DNA of 13,157 bases from an uncultured Bacteroidales bacterium (GCA_946410535.1 CAMKAR010000021.1:1-13157), one strand, 5' to 3'; shown: positions 5,250 to 11,393, numbered from the stretch's first letter. Made by a program: numbers and translations. The notes: generated from the sequence alone by a model not told the origin.

Positions 5250-7790
5250 TTATTCTTCCTCCAAGGGTTGGTTGTCGAAGAAATGTTCCCGCTGCAACTC
5301 GGCGAGCACAGCCTTGATTTCGCCGTATTGGTAGTCGTCGCCGAGGACGTCTTTGGCCGTGGTCACATCTGGGTCGAAAGTGGACTCGAAGTAGTCCAGA
5401 ATCTCGTTATACTTTTCTTTTTCAACGAATTGCGAGGCTTCGATTGCACCTTGTTCCACCCAATACGCCAAATGACCGTAAATTGTGCTGACGGCAAAAC
5501 CTCTTTCCTTGGCGATGGCCTCGACCGATAATCCCCTGTCAAACAGCTCTTTGGTGATGAGGTATGTCTCGCCTTTGGGCTTCTTGGGCTTTTTCTTAGG
5601 CTCTTCGGGCATCTCGCCAATGTCAGCAGTATTGGGGTTTTCACCCATGAAATGCAAGACGATGTCGAGGATTTCGGCACCGAAGCGTTTGACGCTGATG
5701 GCCCCCATGCCTTTCACTTCTTTTAATTCGGCTAAGGTGACGGGCTTGGCTTGGGCGATGGCTTTCAAGGTCTTGTTGGCAGCAATGGTATATGCCGGAG
5801 CTTCCATTTCCTGTGATTTTTCGAGTCGCCAGGCCACTAAAGTCTTGTACAAAGGACTCTTATCCATCGTGTCATCCTTGATTTCCACTTTTTTCTTGAC
5901 GTTCTTTTCCTTTTCAATCGCACTGACCGACTTGGTCTTTTGGTAAGCCTTCATCGTGAAACCGTCTTTGCAAGCCTCCAAGCAACTGGTTTTCAGGCTT
6001 GTGCTTTCTTGTAGTTGCTTCAATGCCTCGCTGAGCTGGTCGTTGACGGCTTTGTTGTCTGTCTTGAAAGGCAGGTCGAAAAGGCCATTGGCAATGGCGG
6101 CGAGGTGTTCGGAAAAATAGGCGATACCTTTTATTAATCGCTCCTGCAAGGCCTGGTTTTGTTCGCACGAGGGCGCCAGTTCGTGCATTTTCCTGATTTG
6201 GCCCTCAAACTTGATGCTCACGCCACAAAGCTCTTCGTAGATTTTGTTGCGCCGCTGCGAGAGGTCCTGGATGAGGGAGCGCTCAAAGAGGGTGTCGTTG
6301 TCGTAGATCACCTTCATCAGCTTGCCGAAGTCCTTGTAGATGCCGTCGAAGTCGATGAGTTCGAGCATGGTCTCCAATTCGTAGTCGTGGCGCAGTTGGT
6401 CCACTTTCTCTTGGGTGGGTTCTTTTTCGGGCAGCGCGTCAACGAAACGGTTGACGGAGAAATCGTTGACCAAGGCGTTGGAAGTGATGCGCGTTTTCAG
6501 TACCAAGCCATCGAGTGAGGTGCAGCGGCTGAGGGCGACGTAGACCTGCCCGTGGGCGAAAGCTTGTCCCGCATCGACGATGACTTTGTCGAAGGTGAGG
6601 CCTTGGCTCTTGTGGATGGTGACGGCCCAAGCCAAACGCAGCGGAATCTGGGTGAAGCTGCCGATTTCGTTTTCCTCAATCTCTTGGTTTTCAGGATTGA
6701 TGGCGTATTCCATGTTTTGCCACTTCAATTTCGAGACCTCGATGCGCTCCGTGCCACATTGCACTGTGACGGAATTTTGTTCGTCGTTAAATCCGACGAC
6801 ACGTCCAATTTTTCCGTTGAAGAACGCTTTCTCAGGGTTCGGGTCGTTCTTGACGAACATCACCTGTGCGCCCACTTTCAGTTCCAGTTCCTCTTTGGTC
6901 GGGTAGGTGTTTTCGGGGAAGGTGCCGTGTACTTCGGCCTTGAAAGTCAATGGTTTTTGTTTGATGGCCTTTATTTTCGACTCGTTGATTTGGTCGGCTT
7001 GGTAGTTGTGGGTGGTCAAGGTGATGTAGCCTTCATCGTCTTTGGGCACAAAAGCGGGTTTGAAGCGCGTGTTGAGTAGGCTGACGCACTCGGCATCCAT
7101 GCGGTTGTTGCGCACCTTATTTAATAAGGTGATGAAGTCGCCGTCGTGTTGGCGGTAGATGTGCTCCAGTTCCACGCAAGTGTAAGGCGTGTTTTTCAGT
7201 ACGAGACTACCGAAGAAATAGGGTGTGTCGTAATAGGGCGACAGCACTTCCCATTCCTCTGGCTTGGCTACGGGGGCAAGTTGGTGAACATCGCCAATCA
7301 TCAGCAGCTGAACGCCGCCAAACGGTTTTTGTGAGCGTCGCACACGGCGCAATACCGCATCGATGGCATCAAGCACATCGGCGCGCACCATGCTGATTTC
7401 GTCGATGATGAGCAGGTCGAGGCTGCGCATGAGGTTGAGTTTCTGTTTCTTCATGCGGTGGAGTTGGGCGGCCATGCTCCGTGGACCGGCGTTCATCTCG
7501 CCCGGTGGCAGCGGTCCGAAAGGCAGTTGGAAGAACGAGTGGATGGTTTGTCCGCCCGCGTTGATGGCGGCCACGCCTGTGGGGGCCACCACCACCATGC
7601 GCTTGTAGGTCTTCAGCGGCAGGTTCTTCAGGAAGGTGGTCTTTCCCGTGCCGGCCTTGCCCGTGAGGAAGATGTGAGCGTCGGTGTAGAGCACCAGCTC
7701 CTCGACGAAGTCAAGTTTTTGGTTGACAAAAGTTTGTTGCGCCATGTTTTGGATTGTGTTCATCGCGCTAAAGTAGGGATTATTTTCCAT
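5250..7790 (-). CDS. PIF1-family helicase with C-terminal HRDC and HTH domains, 846 aa
   Basis: This is a superfamily 1B DNA helicase. Walker A is FLTGKAGTGKTTFL (about 41-54), followed by VVVAPTGVAAINAGGQTIHS (motif Ia region). Walker B is LLIIDEISM (126-134), motif III GDVHQLAPV (166-174), and the C-terminal motor motifs are WAVTIHKSQGLTF (388-400) and VYVALSRCTSLDGL (416-429). Behind the motor lies a helical region, then an HRDC-like domain (about 644-716, with LKEVKGMGAISVKRFG) and a lysine-rich linker. A C-terminal helix-turn-helix module (about 740-835, with DRGLSVEAIAKERGFAVSTI) resembles the tail of RecQ-type helicases. It probably acts in DNA repair or replication-fork maintenance. 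Starts at internal Met10 or Met16 are possible; no TAnnTTTG promoter was found just upstream. Confidence 0.92.
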   Translation of the reverse strand: MENNPYFSAMNTIQNMAQQTFVNQKLDFVEELVLYTDAHIFLTGKAGTGKTTFLKNLPLKTYKRMVVVAPTGVAAINAGGQTIHSFFQLPFGPLPPGEMNAGPRSMAAQLHRMKKQKLNLMRSLDLLIIDEISMVRADVLDAIDAVLRRVRRSQKPFGGVQLLMIGDVHQLAPVAKPEEWEVLSPYYDTPYFFGSLVLKNTPYTCVELEHIYRQHDGDFITLLNKVRNNRMDAECVSLLNTRFKPAFVPKDDEGYITLTTHNYQADQINESKIKAIKQKPLTFKAEVHGTFPENTYPTKEELELKVGAQVMFVKNDPNPEKAFFNGKIGRVVGFNDEQNSVTVQCGTERIEVSKLKWQNMEYAINPENQEIEENEIGSFTQIPLRLAWAVTIHKSQGLTFDKVIVDAGQAFAHGQVYVALSRCTSLDGLVLKTRITSNALVNDFSVNRFVDALPEKEPTQEKVDQLRHDYELETMLELIDFDGIYKDFGKLMKVIYDNDTLFERSLIQDLSQRRNKIYEELCGVSIKFEGQIRKMHELAPSCEQNQALQERLIKGIAYFSEHLAAIANGLFDLPFKTDNKAVNDQLSEALKQLQESTSLKTSCLEACKDGFTMKAYQKTKSVSAIEKEKNVKKKVEIKDDTMDKSPLYKTLVAWRLEKSQEMEAPAYTIAANKTLKAIAQAKPVTLAELKEVKGMGAISVKRFGAEILDIVLHFMGENPNTADIGEMPEEPKKKPKKPKGETYLITKELFDRGLSVEAIAKERGFAVSTIYGHLAYWVEQGAIEASQFVEKEKYNEILDYFESTFDPDVTTAKDVLGDDYQYGEIKAVLAELQREHFFDNQPLEEE

Positions 7791-7818
7791 TTTTTGGGGT
7801 TATTTGAGATTTTTGTTG

Positions 7819-7826
7819 TAATTTTG
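7819..7826 (+). promoter_or_regulatory. -7 promoter box (TAATTTTG) of a candidate small RNA
   Basis: TAATTTTG matches TAnnTTTG on the plus strand. A TTTG lies at 7793-7796, 22 bp upstream, slightly beyond the usual -33 spacing. No plausible protein gene follows; the hairpin-ended segment 7833-7990 does. Confidence 0.5.
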
Positions 7827-7832
7827 CTGCGG

Positions 7833-7995
7833 ATATCAGTCAGGAATCAGGTATGACTTTCCGCAAGTCCGCGCGGTGGCCTATCGTTTCAGTACGACTT
7901 ACCTCCTGCATTCTGCGGCAAACCACATGGATGGAAATCGGGATGAGAGAACACCGGCAACAGGACTCTTTAGATTTCCATCCGTTTTCATTTTA
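7833..7995 (+). ncRNA. Candidate structured small RNA, about 160 nt
   Basis: The stretch between the divergent helicase gene and the convergent gene ending at 7988 has a plus-strand -7 box and a strong 3' hairpin. The arms GGATGGAAATC (7929-7939) and GATTTCCATCC (7973-7983) pair perfectly over 11 bp. An inner AGAG/CTCT pairing lies inside, and GTTTTCATTTTAT follows the stem. Smaller inverted repeats lie upstream (AGTCA/TGACT, GACTT/AAGTC, GTGG/CCAC). Overlapping short reading frames here have no signal peptide, domain or codon pattern that suggests a real protein. It matches none of the landmarks of SRP RNA, tmRNA or RNase P RNA that I looked for; a 6S-like role cannot be excluded. The start is placed about seven bases after the -7 box. 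Confidence 0.5.
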
Positions 7996-8407
7996 TCATG
8001 TTCACCTCGATATTGTAATAGAACTTCGCGCTTCGTTGGAACTGTATGGCAATCCTCAGGTTTTCGGTCTTTCCATCTATTTTGCAACGCCCTTTGAAAT
8101 TCAAATAGCCGATGATTTCTTCACTTTCGTCATGCTTTCGTTTCCCAAAGTTGTTATAAATGGCGTACCTCACTAATTCAGGCAGAATTCTAATCATTTC
8201 AGCCTTTTTCTGATACATGGCTTCTCCCATTGCGGTTTTTCTTCCCGATGTCATTGAGAAATGTATTGTGATGCCAGTGTCTTTGTTGATTACTTCCTTA
8301 CCTTTCAGATAATGCTTGTAATAATCAAGCACATATCTTCGGAGTTCCATTTTTGTCAGGTGGCCGAGTTCTGACTGTATTTCAGGCACAAGTTCAAATT
8401 GTTTCAT
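7988..8407 (-). CDS. LPD3/BECR-like domain protein (possible nuclease-type toxin), 139 aa
   Basis: The start chosen is Met at 8405-8407 (MKQFELVPEI). The frame stays open to 8530, but that extension runs through the 64-bp repeat, which also lies upstream of the related gene at 11568-12035, so it is likely non-coding. The order is an N-terminal helix (LTKMELRRYVLDYYKHYLKG), a strand GITIHFSMTSGRKTAMGEAM, a helix AEMIRILPELVRYAIYNNFG, and paired C-terminal strands (GYLNFKGRCKIDGKTENLRI, AKFYYNIEVN). This resembles the LPD3/BECR-fold domains of phage polyvalent proteins, some of which are RNA-cleaving toxins. No antitoxin gene is adjacent. The family call is from pattern memory and activity is not established; a phage-derived accessory protein is an equal possibility. 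Confidence 0.6.
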   Translation of the reverse strand: MKQFELVPEIQSELGHLTKMELRRYVLDYYKHYLKGKEVINKDTGITIHFSMTSGRKTAMGEAMYQKKAEMIRILPELVRYAIYNNFGKRKHDESEEIIGYLNFKGRCKIDGKTENLRIAIQFQRSAKFYYNIEVNMIK

Positions 8408-8446
8408 TACGGTCGAAATTTTCTGTTGCAAAATAACAACCCTTGT

Positions 8447-8510
8447 CAAGAACAAGCCGTTGATTAAACGTTTGTAGTCGACAGTAGTCGTTTGTTGTCG
8501 TTTGCTGTCG
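8447..8510 (-). repeat. 64-bp upstream element, copy A, with four 10-bp units
   Basis: This segment matches 12081-12144 at 61 of 64 positions by direct comparison. It has a 24-bp part (CAAG at 8447 to AAACG at 8470) and four tandem 10-bp units: TTTGTAGTCG, ACAGTAGTCG, TTTGTTGTCG and TTTGCTGTCG. All four share GTCG at one-helical-turn spacing. It ends 39 bp before the chosen start of the 7988-8407 gene. A phased protein-binding site upstream of a promoter is the simplest reading. Confidence 0.85.
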
Positions 8511-8546
8511 GGTATCTTGTTAGTTTTCAATTTGATGATTATTTTT

Positions 8547-8634
8547 CACGCAGAACTATGGGAATCATGGGAAGCCTGCCGGATGCAGGTTTTTCGTCGC
8601 TTCGCGCTTCCCATAATTCTGCGGTTTCTGCGTG
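8547..8634. repeat. Nested inverted-repeat element (REP-like hairpin)
   Basis: The outer arms CACGCAGAA (8547-8555) and TTCTGCGTG (8626-8634) are perfect complements. ATGGGAAGC (8567-8575) pairs with GCTTCCCAT (8606-8614), and an inner CCTGC-CGGAT-GCAGG hairpin (8575-8589) is followed by five Ts. A second TTCTGCG (8617-8623) and a second ATGGGAA (8558-8564) allow alternative pairing. It sits between divergent genes and could be a dispersed palindromic element or a terminator-like structure for plus-strand read-through. Confidence 0.6.
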
Positions 8635-8654
8635 GGCATTCTCCATTGTAAACC

Positions 8655-8680
8655 TTTGGTTGACACTACCGACAACCAAA
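8655..8680. promoter_or_regulatory. Inverted repeat upstream of the Skp-fusion operon
   Basis: TTTGGTTG (8655-8662) and CAACCAAA (8673-8680) form a perfect 8-bp inverted repeat with a 10-base gap. The motif GGTTGACA in its left arm recurs at 8704-8711. Both lie upstream of the candidate -7 box at 8743, so they are candidate operator sites. Confidence 0.4.
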
Positions 8681-8742
8681 AAGCAAAACCTATCGCTCAA
8701 TCTGGTTGACATTGATAATGAGTGTAATACAATGTTTCTCCC

Positions 8743-8750
8743 TATTTTTG
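8743..8750 (+). promoter_or_regulatory. -7 promoter box (TATTTTTG) of the secreted-protein operon
   Basis: TATTTTTG matches TAnnTTTG. No good -33 box is seen. Initiation about seven bases downstream would give a leader of roughly 58 nt that contains the hairpin at 8783-8806. Confidence 0.5.
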
Positions 8751-8782
8751 TCCCGTGATAAACTAACCCTTAAAAACCGATG

Positions 8783-8806
8783 CGCCCGATGGGATAGAAC
8801 GGGGCG
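8783..8806 (+). promoter_or_regulatory. Start-proximal hairpin, copy 1
   Basis: CGCCC (8783-8787) pairs with GGGCG (8802-8806) around a loop containing ATGGGATAGAAC. The same loop sequence, with one change, recurs at 9936-9947 with a different stem, and both stems end 9-10 nt before a start codon. The loop contains ATG-GGA-TAG, a two-codon open frame. Confidence 0.5.
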
Positions 8807-8814
8807 AGAAAAGG

Positions 8815-9903
8815 ATGAAGAAAAGTGTATTTGAAGCATTGGCTATTCAAACAATCATTATGCTGACAACGACAGTCGGTTATGCGCAATGGGGAGGAAT
8901 AATTGGGGGACTGTTTCAAGCGGCAGCAGAACGATGGATTGATAATACTGGTTCTTTGCCATCAAGTCAAGACAAGGAAAATGCGCGAACGCTACTCAAT
9001 GCTTTTAGCAATGAAATTAATGCTAATCAAAATGCGGCAAACGCAACAAGGGATGCATACAATGGCAATTATACAGGTGCTGTACTTCAAGGTACTCAGA
9101 CCCTTTTGAATGCTGCGGGCAATTACGACTACGACACATATTTAAATAGTGCTAACGCTGTAAATAATGCTAACCGCGAATACAATCAAAATGTTGGCAA
9201 TGGGATGGATCGCCAAGAGGCTTTGGAAAAAAGAAACGAAGTCATGGGGTATTCTATCGCAGAATCAGTAATAGAATTGCAAGATAAGATTGCACGAGAA
9301 AGGATTGAAAAAGCTCGGCAACAAAGAGAATTAGAACGGCAATCATGGGAGAGTAGCGATAATTATACAACCCATAGTTATAGCGACTATGGTGAAACAA
9401 ATAGTAGCTACGTTGAAACCACTACAAAAACGACAGTTTCTAACTCAAATGTATTTGTTGATGCTTTAGTAGCTCATGTCAACACGGCGGCTGTACTTGA
9501 TGCTATGCCAGACAAGGTTAAGGCAGAGAAAGAATTAGAAAGGTTTTATGGAGATCTCCAGAATCAGCTGCAAACCATGGCTAAGGAATATCAAATGAAA
9601 ATGCAAAATTATGAATCTAATGAGGCTACTATGTCAAATATAGAAAAGCGGTCGAAGCAGCAAGAAATAGTAGATTTGCAAACTCGTATCCAGCAGTTCC
9701 AAACGAGTGCCGAAAGTGAATTTGAGGCTAAACGTGTCGAATTGCTGAAACCTATTCTCAATAGAATTCAGAATGCTATAAATACTGTTTCAAGTGAGAA
9801 TGATTTAACCTATGTTATTGACATTAGTACCGGAGCTGCTGTCTTTTTGGGTGAAGATTCTATTGATATTACATATATGGTAATGAAGAAATTGGGTATT
9901 TAA
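8815..9903 (+). CDS. Secreted Skp/OmpH-domain protein with Asn/Ala-rich N-terminal region, 362 aa
   Basis: The N-terminus is a signal peptide ending near Ala24 (VGYAQ). Residues about 26-150 are Asn/Ala-rich and helical-looking (WGGIIGGLFQAAAERWIDN, LLNAAGNYDYDTYLNSANAV), with no known fold recognised. A charged coiled coil (151-176) and a Ser/Thr/Tyr-rich linker (177-212) follow. Residues about 214-360 match the OmpH/Skp periplasmic chaperone family: an opening strand with VNTAAVLDAMPDKVKAEKEL, long coiled-coil arms, then ELLKPILNRIQNAI, LTYVIDISTGAAVFLG and the closing DITYMVMKKLGI. Skp proteins hold unfolded outer-membrane proteins and are usually about 170 aa, so the long N-terminal extension is unusual. 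It is the first gene of a three-gene operon of secreted proteins; a dedicated chaperone role is inferred. Confidence 0.8.
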   Translation: MKKSVFEALAIQTIIMLTTTVGYAQWGGIIGGLFQAAAERWIDNTGSLPSSQDKENARTLLNAFSNEINANQNAANATRDAYNGNYTGAVLQGTQTLLNAAGNYDYDTYLNSANAVNNANREYNQNVGNGMDRQEALEKRNEVMGYSIAESVIELQDKIARERIEKARQQRELERQSWESSDNYTTHSYSDYGETNSSYVETTTKTTVSNSNVFVDALVAHVNTAAVLDAMPDKVKAEKELERFYGDLQNQLQTMAKEYQMKMQNYESNEATMSNIEKRSKQQEIVDLQTRIQQFQTSAESEFEAKRVELLKPILNRIQNAINTVSSENDLTYVIDISTGAAVFLGEDSIDITYMVMKKLGI

Positions 9904-9925
9904 ATACAGAAACTTAACTAATCCC

Positions 9926-9953
9926 GACGCGCCAAATGGGATATAACTTGGCA
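9926..9953 (+). promoter_or_regulatory. Start-proximal hairpin, copy 2
   Basis: GCCAA (9931-9935) pairs with TTGGC (9948-9952) around the loop ATGGGATATAAC. The flanking CGACGCGCC resembles CGATGCGCC before copy 1. The stem ends 10 nt before the ATG at 9963. The loop ATG is here in frame with the gene and open, which would add nine residues if used. Confidence 0.5.
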
Positions 9954-9962
9954 AAACAAAGA

Positions 9963-10388
9963 ATGAAGAAAAAACTGTTTTTATCAATCGGAATCCTATG
10001 CTATCTGGCTGCCGTGTTTGTCGTCAGCAGTGCTTTCACTACCAAGAATGAAGTCGTGATTTCCTCCAACACGCCTTTCCCTCAAACAGGTTCCATCGCA
10101 GTTTACAAGTTCAAATTTGCGAGTTCTGAAAAGGTTCAGATTGGGGAATTACAATGGTCTGCTACGACCGAACACGACTCAAACTACAAATGGGGAGAGT
10201 TTAGCAAGGTCACTCTGAGCGTTCATAATACAACAGATGAGTATATCGATACCTATTTTACTTTCAAAGGTGCATCAGGATCAATCAGTGTCAAACTTCG
10301 TCCAAAGGGCGATTTTGAAACCACGGAAATCTGTGACGCTTCTGTTTCTGGTGTTGTTCCCGCAAGAAGCGAAATAACCTTGCGTTAA
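9963..10388 (+). CDS. Secreted protein of unknown function, 141 aa
   Basis: The start at 9963 gives an immediate signal peptide (MKKKLFLSIGILCYLAAVFV to about Ala24); an in-frame ATG at 9936 lies within the conserved hairpin loop and is less likely. The mature part is a small beta-rich domain with strands such as GSIAVYKFKFASSEKVQIGE, FSKVTLSVHNTTDEYIDTYF and GASGSISVKLRP, ending in VPARSEITLR. It looks like an immunoglobulin-like or similar beta-sandwich, but no family is recognised. Only one cysteine lies outside the signal region (Cys124). It follows the Skp-fusion gene by 59 bp and precedes the next secreted protein by 27 bp, so it is probably co-expressed with them and may be a client of that chaperone. 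Confidence 0.75.
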   Translation: MKKKLFLSIGILCYLAAVFVVSSAFTTKNEVVISSNTPFPQTGSIAVYKFKFASSEKVQIGELQWSATTEHDSNYKWGEFSKVTLSVHNTTDEYIDTYFTFKGASGSISVKLRPKGDFETTEICDASVSGVVPARSEITLR

Positions 10389-10415
10389 GCATAGCAACTG
10401 GGAAAATCAGATATA

Positions 10416-10787
10416 ATGAAAAAGGTATTATTGATTTGTATGTTTATAATCGGTGGCGCATTTGCCGCAAATGCCCAAGTTTGCAAAACTGAAGGCCAAA
10501 AATGTGTCACAAAAGATGGCAATCGTGGTATTTGCAGGGAGGTGACGGTTACTCAAACAACAACCTCAACCATTGGTTCATCCAATTCTGGCACGTCAGG
10601 ATACAATTTCAACGGAGGCGTAAAAGCGGGAGGTGCCACGATAGGAGGTAATGTTGGCGGAGGTTACAACTCGTCGAATACTAGGTCAAACACCAACCAA
10701 AAGTCGATGACAGAGACCGAAAGTTGGAAAGAGATGAAGTGCAAAAAACAAGATGACGGTGCCTCAAAAGCTACGCCAGCTTGGTAG
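10416..10787 (+). CDS. Small secreted Cys-containing, Gly/Ser/Thr-rich protein, 123 aa
   Basis: A signal peptide (MKKVLLICMFIIGGAFAANA, cleavage near residue 20) precedes a short Cys-containing head, VCKTEGQKCVTKDGNRGICR. A low-complexity Gly/Ser/Thr/Asn middle follows (about 46-98, with GGVKAGGATIGGNVGGGYNS), and then a polar tail with one more cysteine (Cys109) ending in PAW. Four cysteines in the mature chain (23, 30, 40, 109) would allow two disulfides. The repetitive middle resembles adhesive or fibre-forming segments, but this is inference and no family is recognised. The gene is last in the operon and is followed 21 bp later by a strong terminator. The Ser/Thr-rich middle echoes the linker of the Skp-fusion protein. 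Confidence 0.75.
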   Translation: MKKVLLICMFIIGGAFAANAQVCKTEGQKCVTKDGNRGICREVTVTQTTTSTIGSSNSGTSGYNFNGGVKAGGATIGGNVGGGYNSSNTRSNTNQKSMTETESWKEMKCKKQDDGASKATPAW

Positions 10788-10808
10788 GTATAACCTATGA
10801 AATGCCTG

Positions 10809-10845
10809 AAAAACGGATATGTCAAAGTTTGACGTATCCGTTTTT
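10809..10845 (+). terminator. Strong intrinsic terminator after the secreted-protein operon
   Basis: AAAAACGGATA (10809-10819) pairs with TATCCGTTTTT (10835-10845), and GTCAA (10821-10825) with TTGAC (10829-10833) inside. The 3' arm ends in five Ts. The symmetry means it could also stop minus-strand transcription. Confidence 0.88.
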
Positions 10846-10891
10846 GCAATATAATTTTGGGCGCAAGATAAGGTCGGATTTGAAATATTTG

Positions 10892-10899
10892 TATTTTTG
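10892..10899 (+). promoter_or_regulatory. -7 promoter box (TATTTTTG) upstream of the HTH gene
   Basis: TATTTTTG matches TAnnTTTG. The -33 region is not convincing. Initiation about seven bases downstream would give a leader of about 260 nt before the ATG at 11166. A second TAnnTTTG-like box overlaps 10852-10860. Confidence 0.45.
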
Positions 10900-10905
10900 C
10901 CCTTT

Positions 10906-11165
10906 AAACAATTCTATAAAAGAAATAGAAATAGAACACTAACATATTAAACCGAGCTTTACGCTCTTATTCTCTAAACCGAAAATCGGCAAATTGGAAG
11001 TACAAGAGAAATAAGTGGCGAATGGTTCGCGTCTAAGGGCGTGAGTCGTTTGTTGTTTATTTGCTTGTACAGGCTTTGCCGAGCCTTCGGTTTCAGATAA
11101 GCATCCAAAATGGTTCCGCCCATTTTGTTTGCCCACCGAGCGAGGCTCCACCAAAGGCAAACGCA
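10906..11165 (+). other. Hairpin-rich 5' leader or small RNA before the HTH gene
   Basis: This stretch of about 260 bp has no credible gene but a row of perfect short inverted repeats. These include GAGC/GCTC around TTTAC (about 10954-10966), CCGA/TCGG (10979-10989), GCGAA/TTCGC, AGGCT/AGCCT (about 11070-11085), CAAAATGG (11106-11113)/CCATTTTG (11120-11127), and GTTTGCC (11127-11133)/GGCAAAC (11156-11162). The last ends four bases before the ATG and could hide the ribosome-binding region. A regulatory leader or a separate RNA are both possible. Confidence 0.45.
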
Positions 11166-11393
11166 ATGCACGAAGAACCGCACATCGGCAACCTCATCAA
11201 GGAGGAACTCAACAGGCAGGGGCGCACCATCACCTGGCTCGCCCGCCAGCTCGGCTTCTCGCGCCAAAACGCCTACAAGATCTTCAACCGCCGCTGGATC
11301 TACACCGACTTGCTCCTCAAAATCTGCGACCTGTTAGACTACGATTTCTTCAAGTGTTATTCGGATTACAGGAACAACAGGAAAAAAGAATGA
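11166..11393 (+). CDS. Small HTH (XRE/Cro-like) DNA-binding protein, 75 aa
   Basis: The start at 11166 (MHEEPHIGNLIKEELNRQGR) gives a compact protein; upstream in-frame ATGs would translate the hairpin-rich leader. The core is a helix-turn-helix of the Cro/XRE type: TITWLARQLGFSRQNAYKIF (21-40) followed by NRRWIYTDLLLKICDLLDYD and FFKCYSDY. This pattern, with IGxLIxxxL at the start and DFFxxYS at the end, recurs in short Bacteroidetes regulators found near accessory genes. It probably binds DNA as a dimer; targets are unknown. It could act on its own leader, on the secreted-protein operon to its left, or on the 10-bp repeat arrays at 8471-8510 and 12105-12144. It is more GC-rich than its neighbours. 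Confidence 0.85.
   Translation: MHEEPHIGNLIKEELNRQGRTITWLARQLGFSRQNAYKIFNRRWIYTDLLLKICDLLDYDFFKCYSDYRNNRKKE

Noticed and set aside
7833..7995. SRP RNA, tmRNA or RNase P RNA
   Set aside because: The GGAA-loop/AGCAG landmarks of SRP RNA, the tRNA-like tail of tmRNA and the GAGGAAAGTC core of RNase P RNA are not seen.
7853..8176. Plus-strand open frame of 107 codons
   Set aside because: It covers the candidate small RNA and its hairpin and then runs antisense through the 7988-8407 gene; it has no signal peptide, domain or credible composition.
8471..8510. Tandem units read as a small CRISPR array
   Set aside because: The units are 10 bp with no spacers between them, and no cas genes are present.
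8408..8530. N-terminal extension of the LPD3/BECR-like gene
   Set aside because: The extension translates the 64-bp repeat, which lies outside the coding region of the second, related gene; the distance from the repeat to the start codon agrees when Met at 8407 is used.
8492..8758. Plus-strand open frame of 88 codons
   Set aside because: It runs through the 10-bp repeat units and the nested hairpin element and shows no protein-like pattern.
10974..11267. Minus-strand open frames over the HTH leader
   Set aside because: They overlap the strong HTH coding region in antisense and the hairpin-rich leader; the composition looks like translated RNA structure.
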